Shown piece by piece: positions 55,757 to 64,000 of a stretch of DNA of 64,000 nt. A model generated the notes under the pieces. The model was not told where the DNA came from and ran no database searches. It saw only the letters and a program-made list of their open reading frames with translations. Made by a program: the position numbers and the translations under genes. The stretch covers positions 11,783 through 75,782 of the forward strand of contig MPNW01000357.1 of the NCBI GenBank assembly GCA_011800805.1. Reading direction: 5' to 3'. The stretch is from Hirudo medicinalis. Lineage: Eukaryota > Annelida > Clitellata > Hirudinida > Hirudinidae. Every line of letters begins with the position of its first letter. The first letter of the stretch is position 1.

Positions 55757-58493
55757 TATGATCATTTTAAAACCCTCTGGATGAACATGCCCTGTTGATC
55801 GATGGTTATCAAATGGAATCAATTTACTGAGACACCTTGTTTGGGGTGTTTTCATTCATGGCTTACATCCAGACTCAGCTGTCCGGCGATAACAGTGGTG
55901 TTGGTAATGGAGGGGTTCTTTTTGTGCCGTTTGCTTGAAGATAGATGATGCTAATAATGGGCTACAGCAAAGCAGCTAATAATAGCTCCAAAGTTATGTG
56001 AATGACAATGTGCTGCTATTACTAAAATAATGTTTGATTTTTGTTGAAATGTCTTTGGTTGTTTTGACATTTGGTTACAACGGATGTTTGGAGATGTGAT
56101 ATTGTATGCAGTGCACATGTTTGCAACTATTTATGGTTGTCAATTTATTGTTGTTAATTTCATTTCGACATTTTTCTTGCTTTTGGTGGTGTAAAATTTT
56201 GCTTTTTGAAATCAGATTTTTGTCAGCAATTGCCTCTTCATAGAGGATGTGATTACAGAGTGCCAGGATGTGATGGTGATGATGTACAAGTGGTGATGGG
56301 ACGATGACGACGATGATGATGATGTTATCTTGACAATGCTTTCTTATCTTTGTTGGTCCTTCTCTTAATTGCTGCTATGTAGGCTGACCTAGTTTAAAAC
56401 CTTCAGCTTGGAGTATTGTAATCAGTGTTGTTATCTGCAAGAATATTAACCTAATGTTATGTCGATAATTGATAACCTAGGTGTCATCAGTAACCATAGA
56501 GATGGCATTGGAATCATCATCTTAACTTTATCAAAGCAACAGGCTTCGTCATCATCGGCACTGGTCCTTCAAACTTTGCCTGAGCAATATAATCTTGTAA
56601 TTGGAAGATACATTCGCTGTTGTCCAACTTGCCCAGAAGTTGCTTTCCTGGTTTTTTTTGTCTTCTGGGTGGTTGTTGATAATCTGAGCAGTGCATCATT
56701 TAAATGACTGGCCATTATTTGTTAATCAGCAACAATTGGAGTGAGAAGTTAACCCTCTTTTTTCAATTGCTTGCGTTCTTAGCGAACATTCGCGTTCATT
56801 AGGACGTCTTATAACTGCTTAACGACATACCTATCATGAGCTTCCTGGCATGAATTTTCCTCATTTCCTCACCTGAGAAGGGATTTTTGAAGCAATCAAA
56901 TAGTGGACGACAATTGACCTCTCCATTTTCATCTCGATAGAATTTCTGGCGATTTTACTATGCTTTTGCTGCTATTCTTAGATCTACTGTTCCACATCTT
57001 TCATTCCGTGAGGATATGCAACAAATAACTTCATCATCATCATCAGATCTAGTCCAGCTTGAAGTTTTAATTAGACTCAGTTCAAGTCACCAGAAATGGA
57101 ATGTGAATGTCCTGTGCTTGCCTGAAGTTGATTGATGTAATGAATGCACTCATTGAATGATGGGTGAAGAACACAGTAATGACTTAATGACTAAAGATAC
57201 ATTGGTTTCATCATCATGTAAAATAAGTTGGACATGCTCTTTCAACCTTAAGTTCCTTCCAGCCCTTCTACTTCTGATTGAATGGTTGACTAATTGATCT
57301 CATGACTCACCGATTGATTGTTCTAATGTTGACTAGAAAAATCAATGATTCCAAACCATCAAGCATTAGAATATTAGAATGGTGCAAGCTCTTGAATGGT
57401 TTGCAACATTGAATTGCTTGTGATTGCTCAGTGTCTCTTCAACTTCTTCTTTTTGCTTGTTATGTTACTGACAATCCAAATGTTTTTTTAAATTTTATTT
57501 ATTTCTTAAATAAATTATGAAGAAGTGTTGCCGATGTACATAATGATGATAATAAGTTTCAGAGTTCTTATCAAACTCCTATGTTTTTCTTAAATTAGTG
57601 AAGGCTTTGCTTCAAAGAATTTAAGATTGATGCTTTTGAATGTTGTTGCTGATGGCGACGACGACGACGACGATGATGATGTGGATGAAATAAAATGATC
57701 CAGCAAACCAGCGGTTCTTTGAGCAACAGTATTTCAATTCATTATTTGGAGTGCATGTTTGACTGAATGCTTGGTTGATTTTCTTGCTTTAAATCACGTC
57801 GTTCTTTTTCCAAAAAATAAATAGAATTGACCACTGATATATGTCGCCATCCCTGGAAATAGTGGCCAACATTTCATCGTAACAACATTTAAATCTAAAA
57901 ACCTGTTAGACTTTCATGCCATGTTTCTCTGCATCGCTAGTGCAACTGATTTTTATGTGATTTAACATGAAAAAGCCATGAAACATCTACTACATGTCTA
58001 TAAAGTCGGACGATAATCGTTATCCCTTCTAAGTTTCACCCTGAGGACTAAGCCCCGGCCTATCCTGGCTCGGCCCTGCTCGTATGTGAAAATGTTTTAA
58101 GAAATGTTACTTTTCTTGAGAGTTTGTTTTTCTGTTACACGTGGCACAAGTTAAATTTTTCTGACGAATCTTATCATCGGTTGACACATCATGTTATCAT
58201 TGTTCTTATTGCCCGAGAATTGGTTTTCATTTGACAACATTCAATGGTGCGAGTAACTGTCTCCCTAGTGAGAGATATAAGAATATTTAACAGTAATCAT
58301 CTTCCTCATTCTTGCCTTCACTTTGTTTCAAACTCCGAAGCTATAATCCCTGATAATTTTGTGTAATTGTTGCAAAAAGCTGGTTATTTGGTTATTTTCT
58401 ACTTCAGTTTGCTTTCCCAGATTCGTCCTCTGACGCCATTCAAAATGTAAATGGTCATTAAAATACATTTTATACTTTAGTATTTATATTTTA

Positions 58494-58526
<33 letters not shown>

Positions 58527-60141
58527 ATTATTATATATTTTACACTTGATTATACGTGCGATAAAGGGAGTCGAAATTTAAGATTACAGGTAGTGCCGTG
58601 ATATTTCGTAGAATAATTTTGCCTTGGTAAATTTTCTCTCCTAGAACTTTTATAATTAAGACCTGTAGCAATGGAATAGCTGGGGACTTGAGTGTTGTCA
58701 ATCAAGTGGTCTTAACTACATCTCTTAAGCAACAATATCTAATTTATTTATTTATTACATTATTGACCTGCCTGAGAGCTCATCCAAATTCCCCAGATTC
58801 GTGATCATAATTTTGAACAGATTATTTATTACAGATATTTGTTCAAATTCATGCAGGATTAAGTGGCATAATTAGTATTGCAAGTTTAATAAACTGCATT
58901 AACTCTCTTCTGCTCCTGAGCTACTTCAGGGGTGATTAATATGTGGATAACTTCGACCGTAGATGGGGATTTATGCAGAAATTTGTCACTTGGGTGTTAA
59001 CTGGGAACCGAACCGAATGGGGATGCATGTCCCCATGGCTCTAGACTTCACCAACAAACGTCATCTGATGACCTATTTTTGCTACATCAAGGCCATGAAA
59101 AGGAAACGTAACTTCTTTATAAGCACTTACGAAACTCGTAGGGTGACCGTGATACTTGGAGTTTATTTTTCTGATTGCTTCGGGTGTAAACCCTCCAATG
59201 GAAGTGCAGCTACTTGGAGGTGTGACAGCAGGTGCCCTCAATTTCGTTTTTTGGTGGGGTAAATAAATTCCAGATTGTAGGGGTGCAGTACGCTGGTGTT
59301 CGCTATTAGCGAACTATGAACTAAATATAGAAAACTTGAGATCCTTTGCTTGTTTTCGCTAGCTTGTATATTAATTAAAGGCTTACACCTTGCTTGTATC
59401 TGTGTGCTTGGTGCACTTTTGTTAAACTGCTGCTAAACACATTACAGTGATTTGGCATTGATTGGTGATACTTTAATGAAGTAGACCTTTAATTACAAAA
59501 ACTTTGCTAAGAATCGAAATAAATACTAATTAAGAGGTCACAAGCTTTTGTCGAGCTGTGCCAGGTGAGCTGAGCTCTCCCATGCCTTATAAGGATGTGC
59601 TTGGTTCAACGTGCCTTACGCAAATTTTATAAGGACTTTATTGTTGAGTCTTCATTGAGTTTCTCTTTGTGCAACAGCTGTGACTATTCGAATTGGATTG
59701 CTTTCGTTTAGCTTTGTTGACAGTTTATTTAATTAACTTGAGCTTTAGTTAATTTTAGCTAACATGTGAGTTATAATTTCTTGTGAAACCAGGATTTTTG
59801 GTTAATTTTGATGCTTATACAAGGAATTAGCAATATTTAGTGATACTAATAACTAGATTTACATATATGAGATATTTTATATGAAAGTGTAAATGATATA
59901 GCAATGATGATGATAATTGCACCACTATATTACATACATCAATATTTGTAGCTTTTCTTCAATGAATCTTTTGATTGCTTAGATTCAGTAGATTTAGGTC
60001 CTGGAGTAAATATTCAGCTTATCTCTTAAAATTCATGTTAATTAATTTCTTAGCTAATGCTCATCATTTTACATAATTTCTGTTGTTTATTTGGATTTAA
60101 TTACTTTTAACAAAAAAACCCACTATTTTTATTTTAGAATA
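55757..60141. other. Long non-coding stretch
   Basis: Begins with the TRIM 3' UTR. It contains GAT/GAC patches near 56270-56330 and 57655-57680 and an ATT run at 58495-58524. Overlapping frames on both strands near 58963-59262 (minus-strand VTPPSSCTSIGGFTPEAIRK) are not recognised and no splice partner was found. No gene is supported. Confidence 0.5.
58495..58524. repeat. ATT microsatellite
   Basis: About ten perfect ATT units. Confidence 0.9.
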
Positions 60142-60590
60142 GGAACAACTGAATATGTCTTCCATTACTAACCATGGGGACATGGTGAGTCAAGATGTGG
60201 TGGACATTGAGGTGAGGAAGTTAATGTTATATTAATAATGTTATTGGAGTATAAATGGTAGTATTGTGAATGATTTGACTTGTATTTATTCTCATATTTT
60301 CACTTTATCATTTAAATACAAACTTAGCTTGAAATAATTCTTTTCCCTTCGCTTATGAATGCTGTTTTGCACATTCATTTTCTTCAATTATCTGATATCA
60401 CTTAGTGTCTCATTGTTTAAGTTATTCTAATGTATTATTATGATTATTATTAATATATAATACCTAGAAGCACAACTCCAGGGCCGACTCGTTCAGCCTC
60501 TTCAAGGCTAACCTCAAGACCCATCTTTTCCCACAATAGTGAAGGACAAAGCACCCCTGACACTCATGCTTGTGGTGTTTTACAAATGAA

Positions 60591-60644
<54 letters not shown>

Positions 60645-60764
60645 TAATACTATTACTATTTCTAATGCTATTACTATTATTATTATTATTATTATTATTA
60701 CTGCTACTGCTAGTGCTAGTGCTATTGCTATTGATATTGATATTGCCATTACTATTACTATTAC

Positions 60765-60802
<38 letters not shown>

Positions 60803-61606
60803 CTAATATTATTACTATTACTATTTTATTGCTATTATTATTATTATTATTATTATTATTTATTATTATTATTATTTTATTCAAAGTCAAACTCAGCTGC
60901 ATTGGAGCTGGATAAAATGATTGCCAAGTCTCATCCAGAGACCTCAGACAATAAAAAAACAACATAAGTCAAAATACAATAATAAATGGAAACGAATGAA
61001 TTGTCTTAATTACAAACCAAGTCAAAACTTAAATTGAATGAACATAAACAAAGATGTTTGTCCTTTCTATGTCAGTTCTTCTATCAATCAACCAAGTATG
61101 AAGTATTTCCTTAGAATATGTGCAGTCCCACAATGCAATGTTTTGAATATCCTCAATTTCTTTATTAAAATTGTCACTCATAGTTCCTCAAGCTCCAACT
61201 ACAAACTGCTACAACTTTTGCACGATTATTAAATTATTGTCCATCATTAAGTCAAGTGCTATTAAATGAATTGGACATGCAGTAAATTAAACTGATTTAA
61301 AAGTTTAGTTGTTTTAGCATTTTTTTTATATTCATGATGTTTAATTATGATATGAAAGTTCAATCATTTGCCAAATTATCATGGGCATAAAAATAACATG
61401 GTTTAACTTCATCATTACTAAAATAAATAAATTCATGATTGCTAATATCCTAAAATCGCGTCATAACCATCTTCTCCAACTCACAGAACATAATGGCACT
61501 AAATCCGGTCATCACAAGACACGCTCGGCTGCTTCCGTCAAAGGACACGAGGGAGGAGAAGAAACACTGGAAGAGGAACCAGGACAAGTCATGTCTGGTA
61601 ACCATG
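60142..61606 (+). CDS. Possible two-exon start of an unplaced gene
   Basis: Exon candidate 1 (ATG at 60155, to 60211) follows an acceptor TTTTATTTTAG and reads MSSITNHGDMVSQDVVDIE before a GTGAGG donor. Candidate 2 (61491-61606) has an acceptor (CTCACAG) and a GTAACC donor and reads either ALNPVITRHARLLPSKDTRE or GHHKTRSAASVKGHEGGEE depending on phase. No further exon was found before the minus-strand gene at 62 kb. The reading is weak, and the interval between them holds a LINE tail and a 300-bp ATT array. Confidence 0.25.
60468..60590 (+). mobile_element. 5'-truncated LINE 3' end
   Basis: Encodes SFSLFKANLKTHLFPQ and a stop, the typical C-terminus of a CR1/L2-like reverse transcriptase. 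About 50 bp of 3' UTR follow, ending TTTTACAAATGAACATTATT, and then a long ATT array, the kind of microsatellite tail these elements carry. Confidence 0.7.
60588..60885. repeat. Long compound ATT/ATTACT microsatellite
   Basis: Nearly 300 bp of ATT with ACT, GCT and GAT variants. All three forward frames and the reverse frame stay open (poly-Ile, poly-Leu, poly-Asn); none is a gene. It directly follows the LINE tail. Confidence 0.95.
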
Positions 61607-62043
61607 GAATTCATTTTTAACGATTTCATAATTTATGGCAAATTATTAATATTATATTATTATTGTTACGAATCAGTTCGGGGTGACCCCTTTGGCAAAA
61701 TTAAGTACAATATTTGCAGGTTAGCGAGAAGAAAAATTTAAAAACACACGCGCACACGCCACGCACCAAGTAATGTGATGAAGCATAAATCAAAGTATTT
61801 GTTAGGAAATAATGAAATTATACATATATATCAAGCTGCCACAAGACATAAATAGTGGTACCACTGTGCATTTCAAACAACAATGGTTTATGAAAGATTT
61901 CTATTTTTTATTTTACAAAATCAAATGAAATTACTAAATTGTCAAGCCCAGTTAATGCTTAGGAAAATTAGAAAGTAGAAAAGAAAACCAAGATTTTGCT
62001 CAGTGCATTCATGGCTTTCAGCAGCCAGACGACTGCTGCACGG
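61607..62043. other. Intergenic, no supported gene
   Basis: AT-rich, with a short CACACGCGCACACGCC patch near 61744. Probably includes the 3' UTR of the minus-strand gene that ends at 62044. Confidence 0.4.
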
Positions 62044-63437
62044 TCACACGTCCATTGGGGTGCTTGTAGTCACTCCATCCAATCCTTGTGTAGTTGGCAT
62101 TGCAATTGGCAAGGGCTGAAGTTGAGTTAACGTTTGGGCTGCTGAACTCACAAACTGTGGCTTAATTTGGGATGGTTGAGCAAAGTGGTGCTGACTCATC
62201 TGTTGCCGCTGTTGCTGTTGAATGGGTTGTGCCATCAAGTATACACTTTGTGATTGCCAGGGATTTGGTGGCGGAAGCCAATGCATTGGTGCCGGCTGCA
62301 ACTGGTATGATGTTGCGATTCCAATGTCAGGAATTGCTCCTATTGTATTTGCTGTAATCGATGAAGCTTTCTTCAGATTGTCATTCTCAGATTGGAACCG
62401 GTACAAGATTGAGGCCAGCTCATGTTGGTATCGTCTCCATAGACCACGATCCAGTTCGTTGATTGCTGAACGCATCCAGTCCACAAATGCTTCACGTTCT
62501 CCATCCTTGTTACATAGCCTCTGCATGCACTCTTCATGAATGTCGAGAATCTTGTTGGTCCCTTCCTGCATTCCAGTGATGATGGCTTTGTTATCAAGGG
62601 GTCGTTTTGACTGAGTTAGACTTGAAGTTGACAAATGATTGGATCCATCCTGTTCTTCTGATGTTTTATTGTCACATCCTATTACCATTTCAGAATTGGC
62701 AAGGTTGTCATCTTTTGATAAATGACCCATCGATTCAGCAGATGTAGTAATCTTTTGTTTGGGCTAAAGCATATAAAAATAAAAACTAATTGACCTGATA
62801 ATTCCACTGTTGTCTACATTGTTATTATTGCACAGAATTGCAATTAAATTTCAAAATAATTCATTACTTAAACTAACTAGTGTCCTGGGCTGAACCTCGT
62901 GGACATGAGGTGTTAGAAACTGGAAGTGGTTATACACCCACTCATCCCTCTCTGTCATTTCTTTATCTTCCTGTCCAGATTTCTTCTTTTTTAAACGGCC
63001 AAACCGGGTCCTGAGGCTGGTGTACCAATCTTGAGTTCGGCTGGGACTTTACCGAACTCTGCTGCCTTTTCCCTCCAGAGATATTCTTTTTTTTTAGTAT
63101 CTTTAAAAGTTTTTAGTTTTTTATTGTAAATTATAGGATTCTCTTCCAGCCATTCAACCATATTCTGTTCCTCCATTTTAGTCAGAGAACAGCAAACTTT
63201 GGTTTTCTTGCTCTTCTCGCTGGTTTTGTAGGTAACAATGGCCTTGCTGGTCACACTGGCTGCATCGTCACTTTCATCGACTTGTGTGGCTGGAGGCAAG
63301 GATGCTTCAGGCTGTGGGGTTTGACTTTTTAGAGCAGCAGTCAATACAGAGGAGGTTAGACTTCCTAATGTATTTTTAGTTTCTAATCTTTTCACCTTTA
63401 CCCTCCAATGTCCAATCCTTTTTTCTTTTGGTGGCAT
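62044..63437 (-). CDS. MADF/SANT-like DNA-binding protein, frameshifted as sequenced
   Basis: Exon 1 (62878-63437) starts MPPKEKRIGHWRVK, and exon 2 (62044-62763) runs to the stop; the intron is GTTAGT..TTTAG. A trihelix-type DNA-binding domain is clear: MVEWLEENPIIYNKKLKTFK, then EYLWREKAAEFGK, then WYTSLRTRFGRLKKKKSGQ. The third part is in another frame. Around 63018-63022 the bases AAGATTGG lack one T relative to the frame needed between LK and WY. With that base the gene would give about 426 residues. The C-terminal half has a helical region (ECMQRLCNKDGEREAFVDWM) and a Gln/Pro-rich tail ending STPMDV. Such proteins can be host regulators or derive from DNA transposons; which applies here is open. 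Confidence 0.7.
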
Positions 63438-63656
63438 TTCAACAACAAAAGTTAAAAATTTTTAAATAAAAACACAGAACGGCGTAATAATACAGTTGCA
63501 TTATATACGGCCTTGTTGAGCGCAATGTGAACGTAGTCCATGTGTGATTGGGCCGGATTGAAAGCGTGATCAAAACGTGGATTGGGCACAGTGAACGCAG
63601 CATACAGTAAGAGCTGTGGAAGCAGTGTCTTCGCATGCCGATCGGTGTGAGCGTGA

Positions 63657-63845
63657 TATGGAGATTAGTCGGCGGCTTAGTACAAAAGCTGTTGAAATAG
63701 TTTTGTTAATTATTCTAAAACTATTTTATGTGGTTTTGGGTAACTCGGAAGTTGGTGAGAAGTTGCAGCGAGTAGCTCTTCATGGTGAAATTGTCGATAG
63801 AAACATTGTTGTAGAAACACTGCAGTCAAGTTCCTTAATTGCTTA
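63657..63845 (+). CDS. Short ORF of unknown function upstream of the MADF-like gene
   Basis: From the ATG at 63657 it encodes 62 residues, with a hydrophobic stretch (VEIVLLIILKLFYVVL) followed by GEKLQRVALHGEIVDRNIVV and a stop. It is divergent from the MADF-like gene 220 bp away. No family was recognised, and a chance frame cannot be excluded. Confidence 0.3.
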
Positions 63846-64000
63846 AAGTTGAGAGTTATATTCAGTTGTTTATTAAACCATTAACTATTGTTTCCGTTTA
63901 CTTCCATAATTTTCAATAAAAGCGGTAAGCGCAGTGACTACTTATCAGAGGCGCATCTGTGGACGCGTGACCCAATTTTTTTGGACTTGAAGCGATCGAT
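63846..64000. other. Window end, no feature seen
   Basis: No exon or repeat was identified. The AATAAA at 63916 could be a poly(A) signal for the short ORF upstream. Confidence 0.35.

Noticed and set aside
58963..59262. 99-codon plus-strand and 66-codon minus-strand frames
   Set aside because: Neither has a recognisable domain, splice partner or codon bias that favours one strand.
60564..60967. Poly-Ile, poly-Leu and poly-Asn open frames on both strands
   Set aside because: Translations of a long ATT microsatellite.

Overview
This is nuclear DNA of an invertebrate animal. It is AT-rich and full of microsatellites (ATTC, GAT, AAT) and old mobile-element debris, and it carries intron-rich animal genes whose introns are mostly short. 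No bacterial operons, phage, CRISPR array, rRNA or canonical tRNA gene was seen. The phylum cannot be fixed from the sequence. A Sox HMG box, a CREBRF-type bZIP protein, an antistasin-type secreted protein, a potato-inhibitor-I protein and a GTPBP4 gene with 17 coding exons encoding 634 residues all fit a slowly evolving non-vertebrate metazoan.

Layout, left to right. 1-3.8 kb: tetranucleotide and degenerate GATG repeats. 3.87-5.38 kb (+): a small acidic protein of unknown family. 5.9-8.2 kb (-): two potato-inhibitor-I paralogues, one intact and one without a start codon. 9.6-13.9 kb (+): DDX47/Rrp3 DEAD-box RNA helicase, converging on a Sox gene (14.8-17.8 kb, -) with a very long Gln-rich N-terminus; a MITE lies between them. 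21.2-22.3 kb (-): a partly resolved multi-exon gene of unknown family. 23.2-25.3 kb (-): CREBRF/REPTOR-type bZIP gene. 26.0-26.7 kb (+): a dead MULE transposase. 27.2-31.8 kb (-): GTPBP4/NOG1 ribosome-biogenesis GTPase, divergent from an SCP-type CTD phosphatase (32.3-36.1 kb, +) with 434 bp between the start codons. 37.6-46.1 kb (-): UGP2, 14 coding exons in microsatellite-rich introns. 46.1-49.6 kb: intergenic DNA with a scaffold gap flanked by identical 127-bp sequences. 49.6-53.2 kb (+): a secreted multi-domain antistasin-like protein. 53.7-55.8 kb (+): an RBCC/TRIM protein. 55.8-62 kb: mostly non-coding, with a LINE tail, a long ATT array and two possible exons. 62.0-63.4 kb (-): a MADF/SANT-like DNA-binding protein with a 1-bp frameshift.

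Most genes are unrelated neighbours. DDX47 and GTPBP4 both serve ribosome biogenesis, but nothing in the layout links them. Exon boundaries were derived by hand from reading frame, splice dinucleotides and family alignment; exon lists in the entries are coding parts only. The most notable items are the animal potato-inhibitor pair with a probable 63-nt intron, three GC-AG introns in two neighbouring conserved genes, a tRNA-derived SINE that shares its 3' tail with a LINE in the same window, and small frame or splice lesions that could be assembly errors or real decay.
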